Source of the DNA: Pseudomonadota bacterium
GTDB lineage: Bacteria > Pseudomonadota > Gammaproteobacteria > Burkholderiales > Burkholderiaceae_B
DNA: 64,000 bases
Assembly (NCBI GenBank): GCA_023440825.1
Contig: JAEXRL010000022.1
Coordinates: 1-64,000 of the forward strand
Direction: 5' to 3'
The position numbers were made by a program, and so were the translations under genes. Below, in pieces: positions 50,693 to 60,260 of this stretch. Positions within the stretch are counted from its first letter, which is position 1, and each line of letters begins with the position of its first letter. The notes beneath the pieces are model-generated. The model ran no database searches. It worked only from the letters and a program-made list of their open reading frames with translations, and was not told the origin of the DNA.

Positions 50693-51697
50693 ATGCAATG
50701 GATGAATAACGCCCGTATTGTGGCGATTTTTGCCGTGGTCATGCTGCACGTAGCAGCCTACCCGGTGCTCAATGCCGAGCTTGGCTCCACCAGCTGGTGG
50801 ATTGCCAATGTGTACGACTCTGCGCTGCGCTGGTGTGTGCCTGTATTTGTCATGATCAGCGGTGCCTTGCTACTGGAGCCGCGCACAGAAGGTCTTAAAA
50901 CGTTTTACCGAAAACGCGCCACACGTGTGCTGCTGCCTTTATTGTTCTGGAGCCTCTTTTATGTAATATGGGCCAAACTCAAACACGGTGCCTATGGACA
51001 TGACCCCAGCGACATTTCCATCTGGGAACGACTCAGTGCAGGCAAGCCCTATTTCCATCTGTGGTTTCTGTACATGCTGGTCTTTCTATACCTGTTTGCC
51101 CCGTTTTTTCAAATAATGATCAAAGCCTGTAAGCCCAGACATCTATACTGGGCCTTGATATGTGGCTTTGCCCTAGCGGCACTGAACACCTTCTTGGGCA
51201 ATCTAAGTACACGCGCCGATCCCTGGTTCTTTAATTGGTTTTTATTTTATGTGCCCTATTTCGTATTGGGCTATGTGATCCGTCACACCCAATTACGTAT
51301 CGCGCATGCTTACTTATGGCTGGGCCTACTCATCTCTGTAGCCGCTACGGCATGGGGTGTTTTTGCCCTGAGCACCCGCACCGACCTAAGCACAGGCACC
51401 TATTTTTACGACAATTTAAGCGTCACTGTCATTCCTATGTCTGCCTGCATCATCTTGCTGGTACGAGACTGGAATCGTGAGTTTATTCATCCACGCCTCA
51501 CTCAGGTACTCAGCCAACTTACCCTCGGGGTCTACCTGCTTCATCCCATAGTGCTGGATATTGCTTATTACTTCGATATCAATGCACTCACGCTGCATCC
51601 TCTTTGGAGTATTCCCTTGCTGAGCTTGGCAACTTACATCATTACCTTAGGGTTAGTGGCCAGCCTGCAGCGCACCCCGTTGCGACATACTATGTAA
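50693..51697 (+). CDS. Acyltransferase family 3 membrane protein (WecH/OatA-like), 334 aa
   Basis: About ten helices. The family start NARIVAIFAVVMLHVAAYP contains the catalytic histidine of the acyltransferase 3 fold; WCVPVFVMISGALLLEP and YFHLWFLYMLVFLYLFAPFFQ follow as in WecH. It would O-acetylate a surface polysaccharide or exported product. ATG 50693 has AGGAAGAG upstream; an open frame begins earlier at 50609 without similarity. Confidence 0.8.
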   Translation: MQWMNNARIVAIFAVVMLHVAAYPVLNAELGSTSWWIANVYDSALRWCVPVFVMISGALLLEPRTEGLKTFYRKRATRVLLPLLFWSLFYVIWAKLKHGAYGHDPSDISIWERLSAGKPYFHLWFLYMLVFLYLFAPFFQIMIKACKPRHLYWALICGFALAALNTFLGNLSTRADPWFFNWFLFYVPYFVLGYVIRHTQLRIAHAYLWLGLLISVAATAWGVFALSTRTDLSTGTYFYDNLSVTVIPMSACIILLVRDWNREFIHPRLTQVLSQLTLGVYLLHPIVLDIAYYFDINALTLHPLWSIPLLSLATYIITLGLVASLQRTPLRHTM

Positions 51698-51802
51698 GCC
51701 GATTCTTTCGTCAGTCAGAACAATGACAATTATTTTTGGTACCCTATGGGCTTACGTGCGCCAGCCTGACGCGGCACAGCACAAACGACACAGGGAGCTC
51801 TT

Positions 51803-52495
51803 ATGCAGTTTGCGGCAATATTGTTTGATTGCGATGGTGTGCTGGTAGACAGCGAACCCATAACCATTACGGTATTGCGAGACATGCTCGCCGAACAAGG
51901 CTGGCACATGAGCTACGACGAGTGCTATGACTTATTTATTGGTAAGGCAACGGTGGATGAGCTGGCCTTAATCCGCGAGCGCACTGGCAAGGCACTGGGC
52001 ATGGAGTGGATACTGGAGTTCAGGCAACGGCGAAATCAAGCGCTCAGCGATACCGTCATGCCCATACCGGGGATACACGGAGCCCTACAAGCTCTTAGCC
52101 AGCGCTACCCTGAGCGCCTGGCTTGTGCGTCGGGTGCTGATCGCGCCAAACTAAACTTGCAATTGGGCCAAACCAAACTGCTGGATTTTTTTAATGGGCA
52201 TATATACAGTGGGGCGGAAACCCCGCGTAATAAGCCACACCCAGATGTTTATCTGGCGGCGGCCCAAGGCTTGGGGGTGCCCGCCAGTCACTGCGCTGTG
52301 ATCGAAGACAGTACTATTGGTACTCGCGCCGGAGTGGCGGCTGGCGCTACCGTCATTGCCTACTGCCCTGCCGGTCAGGAGGAACCGCTAAAGCAGGCAG
52401 GAGCGTTGTACACGTTCCGACGCATGGAAGAGCTACCCAAGGTCCTGCTTGCTATCGAGCAAGACCAAACGCAGCACAAAAGCGTAGAGCAGTAA
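51803..52495 (+). CDS. HAD-family phosphatase, beta-phosphoglucomutase type, 230 aa
   Basis: Motif I is FDCDGVLVDSEPI (nucleophile D9, acid D11), motif II CASGADRAK, motif III KPHPDVY, and motif IV IEDSTIGTRAGVAAG. A helical cap domain lies between motifs I and II. Such enzymes dephosphorylate sugar phosphates or phosphoglycolate-like compounds; the substrate cannot be told. AGGGAG precedes the start. Confidence 0.85.
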   Translation: MQFAAILFDCDGVLVDSEPITITVLRDMLAEQGWHMSYDECYDLFIGKATVDELALIRERTGKALGMEWILEFRQRRNQALSDTVMPIPGIHGALQALSQRYPERLACASGADRAKLNLQLGQTKLLDFFNGHIYSGAETPRNKPHPDVYLAAAQGLGVPASHCAVIEDSTIGTRAGVAAGATVIAYCPAGQEEPLKQAGALYTFRRMEELPKVLLAIEQDQTQHKSVEQ

Positions 52496-52497
52496 AC

Positions 52498-52854
52498 TTA
52501 ATCGTCTGAAAGCAAGTCGTCTTGGTGAAACTTATGCAGTACGCGATGCACAAAGGGCATCACTACAATGCTGACGGCAATCGCGTACGCTAGGCTAACA
52601 TACACCCCATACAAGGCATAAAATAAACGCCCCCCCACACTGGCTGGCAACTTGCTCACACCTATGCCACCAATAACCAAAGCCGCATCAATAGCCGCAT
52701 CGTGCCAATGCACATCGTCCTCAAAGAACCAGTGCCCTAAGGCACCTACAATTAGGGTAAGGGTTATAAAACCAATTGCCGCTAAAAAATGCAGGAAAGC
52801 GCGCCACCAGAACGCCCTCTTGGGCAGCATGACCTCATTTTTGTTTTCGTACAT
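52498..52854 (-). CDS. Small membrane protein with an ion-channel-like pattern, 118 aa
   Basis: Two or three helices: AFLHFLAAIGFITLTLIVGALGHWFF, then DAALVIGGIGVSKLPASVGGRLFYALYGVYVSLAYAIAVSIVVMPFVHRVLHKFHQDD. The helix, GIG turn, helix, and final P-x-x-H-R-x-x-H-x-F-H arrangement resembles a common uncharacterised proteobacterial family with a two-helix channel-like form. It is the last gene after the Mce-type operon, 26 bases downstream, but need not belong to it. Confidence 0.55.
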   Translation of the reverse strand: MYENKNEVMLPKRAFWWRAFLHFLAAIGFITLTLIVGALGHWFFEDDVHWHDAAIDAALVIGGIGVSKLPASVGGRLFYALYGVYVSLAYAIAVSIVVMPFVHRVLHKFHQDDLLSDD

Positions 52855-52880
52855 ATCACGCCTACACAGTATTTAGAAGC

Positions 52881-53507
52881 TTAAGGTAAAGGCTGCGCCA
52901 AAATCCACTGCGCGATCTCGCGCGTCAAGGTATCACCCGCCACCCCAAATGCCCGCACCACATCTGTCACAGAGCTACCGTCTACTTTTTGCTCAATGCT
53001 AAAACGATGTGCCTGCATTAAGTGGGGCGAGCCACGACGTACATCACTCAGCCTGGCATCAAAACGTATCTGTACCACAGGCTGACCCTGTTGATACTGC
53101 ACTTGAAAGAGCTCCAGATTACTGTCTAGTTCAAAATCGGCCTGTGCATTGTCTACATCCAGCACCACGCTTTTGAATTGCTGTATGTCACGCAAACCGC
53201 TGGCCAAGCGATTACGCAATAACACCGGCCCATTATCCATCCAGCGGGCTCCCTCATAGGCACTGACCTGATTGCCATCGGGCAGCACAATAATGCGCGT
53301 GCTACCATGAGCCTGATCCGTATACGGAGCCACAATGCGTATCGAATAGTCGCGGGTCGGACTGGCCTGACGCGTGGCAGGCAAACGCTCTGCGGGTAAC
53401 TGATACTGAGTCAGCACTACGGGCTCGGGTAATACCGAACACGCGCTAAGACCCAACAGCAACATGGCACTAAAGGTAATACCGCGTAAGCGAGACATGC
53501 CTGTCAT
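52881..53507 (-). CDS. ABC transport auxiliary lipoprotein (PqiC/DUF330 family)
   Basis: 208 residues. A lipoprotein signal ends in LSAC. The mature part begins VVLTQYQLPAERLP and continues IRIVAPYTDQAHGSTRIIVLPDGNQVSAYEGARWMDNGPVLLRNRL, the signature of the ABC_trans_aux family. These outer-membrane lipoproteins partner MCE-domain transporters. The ATG overlaps the MlaD-type stop by four bases. Confidence 0.87.
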   Translation of the reverse strand: MTGMSRLRGITFSAMLLLGLSACSVLPEPVVLTQYQLPAERLPATRQASPTRDYSIRIVAPYTDQAHGSTRIIVLPDGNQVSAYEGARWMDNGPVLLRNRLASGLRDIQQFKSVVLDVDNAQADFELDSNLELFQVQYQQGQPVVQIRFDARLSDVRRGSPHLMQAHRFSIEQKVDGSSVTDVVRAFGVAGDTLTREIAQWILAQPLP

Positions 53508-54421
53508 GGTTGAAACTCCTGAATTCGTTCACGTCCTAAAAGAAAGCCACTAGGATTGTCTTCCAGACGTCCCCCTAATTGTCTTAAGGTGGCCAAAGTA
53601 CGGCGAAACTCTCGCAAGGTAGGCTCTAATTCGGCCAAGCCCTGAGCGCCACGGCCCAACATATCACTATTATCGGCCACTAGTTGATTTAACTGATCAC
53701 TGACTTTGCTCAAACTGTTCAGGGTTTCTTGCATGGAATCCATGACCTGCTTACCTTGCTTATCCAGTAATGTCCGGGAATGATCAAAAAAACTACCCGC
53801 TTGTTCACCCGTCTTATTCAACTGAGCTATCAGTGCTGGCACATCATCACTGGCCGTAGACAGTTTACCTAGCACATGCTGCAACTGATCTAAGCTGGCG
53901 GTAACGTGTTCAGCATTTTCTGGTGACAGAATCGCATTTGCCCGATCAATCAGCGTGGATACATTACCGACTAATTCTTCGCCTCCGGACATTAGTTGGG
54001 CAATCGGGGAGGGCGTTGCCATAATCACCGGTACGCCATCGTCTTTAGCGCTTAAGGCTGGACTGTTGGGCGATCCCCCACTTAGCTCAATCACAGACTG
54101 ACCAGTAATACTAGTTAATGCCAGACGCGCACGCGTATCCTGCTTAATGGGTATCATGGTTTGCACGCTGATACGGGCCCTAACGTGACGCAAGTCTTGA
54201 GGGTCCAGGCTTAAGCCACGCACCTCTCCAACACGTATGCCGTTGTACTGCACGGCACTACCGCGCGATAAGCCCCGAACCGCCTCGGTAAAAATCACCT
54301 CATACTCGTTTACCTTGTCATCACTATTGGACTTGGACAGCCATAAGGCAAAAATGATCGCCCCGGCGGCGACGATGACCGTGAATAGCCCGATCAACAC
54401 ATGGTGTGCACGCGGTTCCAT
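53504..54421 (-). CDS. MlaD-type MCE-domain protein, 305 aa
   Basis: An N-terminal membrane anchor (VLIGLFTVIVAAGAIIFALWL) is followed by one MCE domain (YEVIFTEAVRGLSRGSAVQYNGIRVGEVRGLSLDP, then ITGQSVIELSGG). A long helical C-terminal part with heptads (about residues 150-290) follows, able to form a needle-like hexameric tube as in PqiB/LetB or Mce1. It would carry lipids between the inner and outer membrane. It overlaps both neighbours. Confidence 0.9.
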   Translation of the reverse strand: MEPRAHHVLIGLFTVIVAAGAIIFALWLSKSNSDDKVNEYEVIFTEAVRGLSRGSAVQYNGIRVGEVRGLSLDPQDLRHVRARISVQTMIPIKQDTRARLALTSITGQSVIELSGGSPNSPALSAKDDGVPVIMATPSPIAQLMSGGEELVGNVSTLIDRANAILSPENAEHVTASLDQLQHVLGKLSTASDDVPALIAQLNKTGEQAGSFFDHSRTLLDKQGKQVMDSMQETLNSLSKVSDQLNQLVADNSDMLGRGAQGLAELEPTLREFRRTLATLRQLGGRLEDNPSGFLLGRERIQEFQP

Positions 54422-55212
54422 TATTGCTTCTCCCGTCTACTCTGAGCCTGAGCCGCAGCTCGGCCTCTGGGGCCTTGAAAATAAGCCTGTACCCATGGAT
54501 TATCCAGTTGTTCCACAGTTTTTAATGTATCGTTAATCAACACACGCTTGTCCGATAAAACCGCTACACGATCACAAATAGTATAAAGAGTGTCCAGGTC
54601 GTGAGTCACCAAAAACACTGTTAAACCCAATGCCGCGCGCAAGGTCAAAATTAATTGGTCAAACTCTGCCGCGCCGATTGGATCCAGACCAGCAGTAGGT
54701 TCATCCAAAAACAAGACATCCGGATCCAGCGCTAAGGACCGTGCCAGTGCAGCCCGCTTAATCATCCCCCCCGATAATTCGGACGGATATTTTTGCGCCG
54801 CACTGGCAGGCAAGCCAGACAGACCAATTTTCATGGCACCAATATGCTCGGCATCGGCCCGCGATAAGCCCGCGTGCTCAATCAGAGGCAAAGCAATATT
54901 TTCAACAACCGTTAAGGATGAAAATAAAGCACCCGCCTGAAACAGCACGCCCATGCGGCGCTCTACTTGTGAACGCTCTTTGGCCGGCAGTCCACGCAGC
55001 TCTTTGCCCAGCACCGTGATATCGCCCGCAGCGGGGGGCAATAAGCCAATAATGGAGCGCAGCAACACCGACTTACCTGTGCCTGAGCCTCCGACTACAC
55101 CTAATATTTCACCGCGGCGTACATCCAAGTCCAGGTTTTCGTGTACCACATGAGTACCGAACTGGTTACGCAAACCGCGTACACAAATCACCGTATCTTC
55201 CGTGCAGTCCAT
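54421..55212 (-). CDS. MlaF-type ABC ATPase, about 263 aa
   Basis: Walker A GGSGTGKSVLLRSI, signature LSGGMIKRAALARSLAL, Walker B VLFLDEPTAGLDPIGA and H-loop VFLVTHDLDTL are complete; LSGGM-x-(K/R)-R-A is typical for MlaF-like ATPases. It powers the MCE transporter. ATG 55212 overlaps the permease stop (TAATG); an earlier GTG (55218) is possible. The stop likewise overlaps the MlaD-type start. Confidence 0.9.
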   Translation of the reverse strand: MDCTEDTVICVRGLRNQFGTHVVHENLDLDVRRGEILGVVGGSGTGKSVLLRSIIGLLPPAAGDITVLGKELRGLPAKERSQVERRMGVLFQAGALFSSLTVVENIALPLIEHAGLSRADAEHIGAMKIGLSGLPASAAQKYPSELSGGMIKRAALARSLALDPDVLFLDEPTAGLDPIGAAEFDQLILTLRAALGLTVFLVTHDLDTLYTICDRVAVLSDKRVLINDTLKTVEQLDNPWVQAYFQGPRGRAAAQAQSRREKQ

Positions 55213-56354
55213 TACCACCCCATTTCCATGAAAAAGAGCGCTGCAATGGCGTCAATTAAGATCACCGTAAAGATAGAATGCACCACTGCCATGGTAGTAC
55301 GCTCACCCACAGACTGGGCACTGCCAACGACTTTAAACCCTTGCATACAACCAATCGTAGCGATTAAAAATGCAAAAATCGGCGCTTTACTCATACCCAG
55401 AAAAAATTGAGTTAAGCCAACATCGGCTTTAAACACACTCATAAACATCGTGGGACTGATGCCTAAGGTCAGTGCGCAGACCATCATGCCGCCAAAAATT
55501 CCTGCCACCATCCCGATAAAGGTGAGCAAAGGCAAGGCAATTAATAACGCAATAACACGAGGAACCACTAAGAGCAAAATGGGATCCAGGCCTAAGGCTC
55601 GCAAGGCATCAATTTCTTCATTGATCTTCATGGAACCGATCTGTGCTGTAAAAGCACTGGCAGTGCGCCCGGCCATTAAAATGGCTGTCAGCAGCACGGC
55701 AAATTCACGTAAAAACGAAAACGCAACCAGATCCACCGTATAAACCGTAGCCCCAAAGTCACTCAATATGGTAGCGCCCAGAAAAGCGACCACAGCACCT
55801 ACCATAAAGGTCAGCAAGGCGATAATGGGGACCGCATTCAGTCCTGTTTCTTCCAGTTGCGCCACGATAGACGTTACGCGCCACTGGGCAGGGCGCAGAA
55901 AATTGAAAAACCAGGTTTCTAAGGTTAAGCCAATAAACCCTAACAATTCCCGCACATTAGCAAAAAATCGCACCGTGGCTGTACCAATATGGCTTAGCAG
56001 GACCAATATACCGGTAGGGCGAGTCGAAGGATCGTTAGGCACGGAGCCTTGTTGCCCAGTTTGTGCGACGGTATCCAATAAACGCTGACGTTCGGGTGAT
56101 AAACCTACAGCCTGCTGGAGTATATGCACGGCACGCTCGTACCCCAGCCAATCACACAATAACTGAGCACCACTGGTGTCGATCGCATCCAGTCCGGTGA
56201 AATCAAGTTGCGCCTGATCTTCGCGAGCATAGGAACGTGTTTTTAACGCCGCTTGCAAGGCTTTGTAATGCGCAAGAGTCCACTGACCCTGCACATAAAT
56301 ATGCTGTGGAGAGCTGGTGTCAATACGCAGGAAATCAGGAGTGATGCTAGACAT
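55212..56354 (-). CDS. MlaE-type permease with N-terminal STAS domain, 380 aa
   Basis: Residues about 1-110 form a STAS-like domain (LDFTGLDAIDTSGAQLLCDWL), the role played by separate MlaB in E. coli. The MlaE permease follows: GLNAVPIIALLTFMVGAVVAFLGA, then FLREFAVLLTAILMAGRTASAFTAQIGSMKINEEIDALRALGLDP and FLGMSKAPIFAFLIATIGCMQGF. It is the first gene of the four-gene lipid transport operon. Confidence 0.9.
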   Translation of the reverse strand: MSSITPDFLRIDTSSPQHIYVQGQWTLAHYKALQAALKTRSYAREDQAQLDFTGLDAIDTSGAQLLCDWLGYERAVHILQQAVGLSPERQRLLDTVAQTGQQGSVPNDPSTRPTGILVLLSHIGTATVRFFANVRELLGFIGLTLETWFFNFLRPAQWRVTSIVAQLEETGLNAVPIIALLTFMVGAVVAFLGATILSDFGATVYTVDLVAFSFLREFAVLLTAILMAGRTASAFTAQIGSMKINEEIDALRALGLDPILLLVVPRVIALLIALPLLTFIGMVAGIFGGMMVCALTLGISPTMFMSVFKADVGLTQFFLGMSKAPIFAFLIATIGCMQGFKVVGSAQSVGERTTMAVVHSIFTVILIDAIAALFFMEMGW

Positions 56355-56435
56355 AGCAGTAGTCTAAAGTATTTTTTCAGGCCAAGCACAAGTTTTGGAT
56401 GTGCCCACGATAAGCTCTCTACACAGAGCTCCTCG

Positions 56436-57017
56436 CTACGCACTCAGACGGCTCAAGATCCGATACTGACTACCTTGTTCAGTCGGTACCGAGACAATTA
56501 AATAGGCGTGCTTAAAATGGATGGTGACATCGGTCACGTCGAGCTGGGGGACAGGCTGGCCGGACGGATAACGGCGTAACAAGGAAATGTGTGGCACGAA
56601 ACGGCGCTCGCTACGAACCCAGCCTGTAGACTGCAACAATGCCCAAAGCTGCTCGTGAGCGTGCTGCAAAGCATCAAGCTGCGGCTGTTGCATGGCGTTG
56701 GGCTCCAGCCAAAGCACGCCCGCTTTTTCAAATACTCCCAAGCCATTAAAGCTCAAGGTAAAGGGCTGCCAATCCAGCTGCTGTAAGCGGGGCTGCAAAG
56801 ACAATAATTGTTCTGGGGTGCTAGCTCCCATAAACGCTAAAGTTAAATGCATATGCTGAGCCTGCATAGCGCGTCCACCATAACGCTGCTGCATACGACT
56901 GGCCAGTTGTCCTAGATGCGCGCCCATCGCGGCATCGGGCCACCACGCCAGAAAACAGCGCCACTGTGCGTGTTGGTGCAAATCGTGCCAAGCCAAGCTA
57001 TCCAATTGAGGTCTCAT
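56436..57017 (-). CDS. thpR: RNA 2',3'-cyclic phosphodiesterase (2'-5' RNA ligase family)
   Basis: 193 residues of the 2H phosphoesterase fold. The two catalytic H-x-T/S motifs are HLTLAFMG (about residue 57) and HISLLRR (about 143), at the normal spacing. It hydrolyses RNA 2',3'-cyclic phosphates; its biological role is unsettled. It is divergent from argE with 74 bases between them. Confidence 0.85.
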   Translation of the reverse strand: MRPQLDSLAWHDLHQHAQWRCFLAWWPDAAMGAHLGQLASRMQQRYGGRAMQAQHMHLTLAFMGASTPEQLLSLQPRLQQLDWQPFTLSFNGLGVFEKAGVLWLEPNAMQQPQLDALQHAHEQLWALLQSTGWVRSERRFVPHISLLRRYPSGQPVPQLDVTDVTIHFKHAYLIVSVPTEQGSQYRILSRLSA

Positions 57018-57091
57018 ACGGGATTTTCCCTAAAACCGTATATCATCATACGTAAACCGTGTTTCATTTTACTTAGCCAGGAGACATCACC

Positions 57092-58258
57092 GTGAGCCCC
57101 GCCAGCCTGTCCTTACTACGCAAACTCGTCGCATTTAACACTATATCGCGCAACTCGAATCTAGAACTGATTCACTTTGTTCGCCAGTATCTACACGACC
57201 TGGGCATAGAAAGTCATTTGGTACCAAGTGCTTGCGGTCAAAAAGCGAATTTATACGCCAGCGTCGGGCCCAAGGTAGAAGGTGGAGTCGTACTGTCCGG
57301 CCATACGGATGTCGTGCCTGTAGAGGGACAAAGCTGGGATAGCGACCCCTTTGAACTCACGGAAAAAGAGGGCTTGCTGTATGGCCGCGGCACCTGTGAC
57401 ATGAAGGCATTCAGTGCCATCGCGCTTGGACTGGTGCCAGAAATGCTGGCCGCAAACCTGAAGCGCCCCATACACTTTGCCCTGAGCTACGACGAAGAAG
57501 TAGGGTGCCTAGGTGCCCCAGCCATGATCGAGCGCCTACGTACACATATCCCTAAGCCCAGCGCCGTGATTGTGGGCGAGCCCACCAGCATGCGTGCTGT
57601 CGTGGCCCACAAGGGCATTACCGCTTTGCGTACGCGCGTGCGCGGTTATGAGGCGCACTCCAGTCAGCTACAGCGCGGTGTCAGTGCCGTGATGACAGCG
57701 GCCAGACTCATTAGCTTTATCGATGACATGCGTCTTGAGAATGCAGAGCTCGCAAACCCGAACAGTCCCTTCACTCCACCCTACAGCACCTTGCACGTGG
57801 GCACTGTCCAAGGGGGAACTGCCATTAACATCATTTCACGTGATTGCGAATTTGTCTGGGATATTCGCTGTTTACCCGGCGATGACTGGCGCAACTATGT
57901 ACAGCGCTTCCAAGACTACGCAGACAGCTTGCTACCAGCCATGCGAGCCATAGCACCCGAAGCAAATATAGAAACCGAAGTATTTGCCGACGCCCCAGGG
58001 CTGGAAGATCGCGGTGGCGCTGCCCAAGCTTTAGTGGCCGACTTACTAGGTGCTCACTACCACGATGTTGTGCCATTTGCTGCCGAAGCAGGACAGTTCC
58101 AAGCGGCTGGCTTTGATGTCGTCTTATGTGGCCCTGGCTCGATTGACCAAGCACACCAAGCCAATGAGTACATTACCATTGAGCAAATAAGCCGTTGCGA
58201 ACAGTTTTTACGCGATCTTATTCAACGCTTAAGTGACGATGCCCCAAGCGACTCGTAA
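57092..58258 (+). CDS. argE: Acetylornithine deacetylase (M20 family)
   Basis: 388 residues, GTG start with GGAG eight bases upstream. Metal-site motifs are SGHTDVVPV (about residues 69-77), GRGTCDMKAF, the catalytic pair in DEEVGCLGA, GEPTSM, and the C-terminal GPGSIDQAHQANEY with a zinc histidine. The order and spacing match ArgE, which removes the acetyl group from N-acetylornithine. It is away from other arg genes, so a catabolic N-deacetylase role is possible. Its 3' end overlaps the IclR gene on the other strand by 37 bases. Confidence 0.85.
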   Translation: MSPASLSLLRKLVAFNTISRNSNLELIHFVRQYLHDLGIESHLVPSACGQKANLYASVGPKVEGGVVLSGHTDVVPVEGQSWDSDPFELTEKEGLLYGRGTCDMKAFSAIALGLVPEMLAANLKRPIHFALSYDEEVGCLGAPAMIERLRTHIPKPSAVIVGEPTSMRAVVAHKGITALRTRVRGYEAHSSQLQRGVSAVMTAARLISFIDDMRLENAELANPNSPFTPPYSTLHVGTVQGGTAINIISRDCEFVWDIRCLPGDDWRNYVQRFQDYADSLLPAMRAIAPEANIETEVFADAPGLEDRGGAAQALVADLLGAHYHDVVPFAAEAGQFQAAGFDVVLCGPGSIDQAHQANEYITIEQISRCEQFLRDLIQRLSDDAPSDS

Positions 58259-59043
58259 CCCATCAACTCACTTAGTAGCCCCGCCTCATGAACGACAGCA
58301 CGTGCCGTCTCACCTTGTGTGTTGATATCAAAACCACCCGTCGTTCCCAAAGCGGTCAGTACCGCCACTAAACGACCTGTATGATCAAAAACCGGTGCGG
58401 CGACTGCACTAATACCAGGCAAGTTTAAATCGCGCACTGTCGCACACGACTCTTGCTCCAACTGGGATCGAATCTGTGCCAACTCCTGATCCCAGTGCTG
58501 GTCGGCGCGCTTGTGTATCTGAGCGGTGGCGTTAAATTCCTGACGCGCCTGCTCCAATAGTCGCTTATCGGTGCTCAAGCCAATAAAAACACGGCCTGTG
58601 GCTGACCATACCAAAGACATCACAGAGCCAGCACGAACATTCACCGTAACGGGCAACATAGGTTCTTCAAAACGCATGATGGTAGGCCCGGCCGAGCCCA
58701 TGATCGCGATAAAGCAACTGATCTCCAGCTCTGTACGCAACCTATGTAGGCTCGCTTCCGCCAAACGTATGGGATCGGACTGGCGCATGGCCACTACCCC
58801 CACCCTGATCGACTTAGGACCTAAAAAATACTGTTGACTAAGCTCATCCTGGCTAAATAGACCCGCTTCTAACAAGCTGCTGACATAGCGATGCGCTTTG
58901 GCCGTACTTAACTGGCAATGGGCAGCCAAGGCGGTCAGCGATGCTCTACCCCCTAGCTCGGTCAAGCCGATCAAAATTTGTGCACCTAACGAAGCCGACT
59001 GCACACGCTGGCGCCTATCGCGGCTACTTTCCTCACTCCCCAT
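58222..59043 (-). CDS. IclR-family regulator, about 273 aa
   Basis: An N-terminal winged helix (IGLTELGGRASLTALAAHCQLSTAKAHRYVSSLLEAGLF) and an IclR effector domain (SLVWSATGRVFIGLSTD, then INTQGETARAVVHEAGLL near the end). It is divergent from the Bug receptor-P450 genes and is their likely regulator. ATG 59043 has GAGAGG upstream; a GTG at 59067 is also open. Confidence 0.87.
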   Translation of the reverse strand: MGSEESSRDRRQRVQSASLGAQILIGLTELGGRASLTALAAHCQLSTAKAHRYVSSLLEAGLFSQDELSQQYFLGPKSIRVGVVAMRQSDPIRLAEASLHRLRTELEISCFIAIMGSAGPTIMRFEEPMLPVTVNVRAGSVMSLVWSATGRVFIGLSTDKRLLEQARQEFNATAQIHKRADQHWDQELAQIRSQLEQESCATVRDLNLPGISAVAAPVFDHTGRLVAVLTALGTTGGFDINTQGETARAVVHEAGLLSELMGYESLGASSLKR

Positions 59044-59155
59044 CACTAACCTCTCTTTGGTAAGCACTCATTCTTGGTTTGGCATTCTAGCGCTAAATCT
59101 CGTCGGGTTTTTTTCTGGCGCTTGAACACGATAGCGAAAACCCTACATAACAAAT

Positions 59156-59168
59156 TACGCAATGCGTA
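59156..59168. promoter_or_regulatory. Palindrome TACGCAATGCGTA, candidate IclR operator
   Basis: A perfect 13-base palindrome lies in the 178-base divergent space between the IclR gene and the receptor gene, 53 bases before the receptor start, a place where an IclR protein could control both genes. Confidence 0.45.
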
Positions 59169-59221
59169 GTACCATTCCTAAAAATTGATGATATAACGTT
59201 TTTCGTTTTCGGAGACAAAAC

Positions 59222-60187
59222 ATGAAAAAGCTACTTGCTTTATCCGCACTCGCTCTGGCCAGTTATCTGCCTTTCAGCGCCCAAGCTGCTTATCCCGAGC
59301 GTCAGGTGCGCTGGGTAGTCCCGTATGCTGCGGGCGGAGGCTCTGATTTTCTAGCACGCACCATCGCCCAAGGCTGGATGGGACAGGCCGGACAAACCAT
59401 ACTGGTGGAGAATAAACCCGGTGGTAACACGGCCATCGCCGCCGCAGACATTGCACGTTCAGCACCCGATGGCTATGCCGTCATGTCGGCCGATAACGGC
59501 ACCATGGTGTTTAACCCAGCCCTGTACTCCAAGCTCACCTACAACCCTGAAACAGACTTGGCTCCTGTCACACTGATGGGTCGCTTTCCCATGATTCTGG
59601 TCGCGGGCCCCGCTGTACCAGAACAAGATGCCAAAGCCCTACTCAAGCGACTGCAAGAGTCGGGTACACATATCGACTTTGCCAGTGCGGGCGCAGGTAG
59701 CCCCCATCACCTGGCCATGGAGCTGCTAAAAGTCAAAGCAGGCCTGGACATGGTGCACGTCCCCTATCGCGGTGCAGCGCCTGCCTTACAAGATGTGGCT
59801 GGCGGACAGATTCCTATCATGATGGTCGATATGGCAGCCGGCGCAAGCTACTTGCAAGGCGATCGTGTGCGCCCACTGGCTGTTGCCCACCATGAGCGTT
59901 TGCCGCAATTGCCCAATGTGCCCACCTTTGCCGAGCTGGGCTTGGCCGATGTCGAAGCCTCTGCCTTAGTGGGTCTGGTGGCTCCCGCCAAAACACCAGC
60001 CGATGTCATCGAAACCATCAGCCAGCAAGTGAACAATGCGCTGCAGCAAGATACGGTCAGAACCAAGCTTATTGAGTTCGGCGTAGAGCCCGTAGGCACA
60101 AGTCCGGCTGACTATGCCGCATTACTGGAAAAAGAGAATCAGCGTTGGCGCACCCTGATCCGGGAATTGAACATCACCCTGGATTAA
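59222..60187 (+). CDS. Bug/TctC-family tripartite tricarboxylate receptor, 321 aa
   Basis: A signal peptide (MKKLLALSALALASYLPFSAQAA) precedes the Bug fold: YPERQVRWVVPYAAGGGSDFLAR, then VENKPGGNTAIAA, DGYAVMSADNGT and HVPYRGAAPALQDVAGGQI. Bug receptors bind small acids or aromatics and are highly expanded in Alcaligenaceae. No TctA/TctB membrane genes are adjacent. It precedes the P450 by 73 bases and may share its transcript. Confidence 0.9.
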   Translation: MKKLLALSALALASYLPFSAQAAYPERQVRWVVPYAAGGGSDFLARTIAQGWMGQAGQTILVENKPGGNTAIAAADIARSAPDGYAVMSADNGTMVFNPALYSKLTYNPETDLAPVTLMGRFPMILVAGPAVPEQDAKALLKRLQESGTHIDFASAGAGSPHHLAMELLKVKAGLDMVHVPYRGAAPALQDVAGGQIPIMMVDMAAGASYLQGDRVRPLAVAHHERLPQLPNVPTFAELGLADVEASALVGLVAPAKTPADVIETISQQVNNALQQDTVRTKLIEFGVEPVGTSPADYAALLEKENQRWRTLIRELNITLD

Positions 60188-60260
60188 GGCGCACATTCGT
60201 CACCCCCCAGTACCGTTTTTTGTAGCACGATTCAGTTACGTATTACCCTCAGGAAACACC

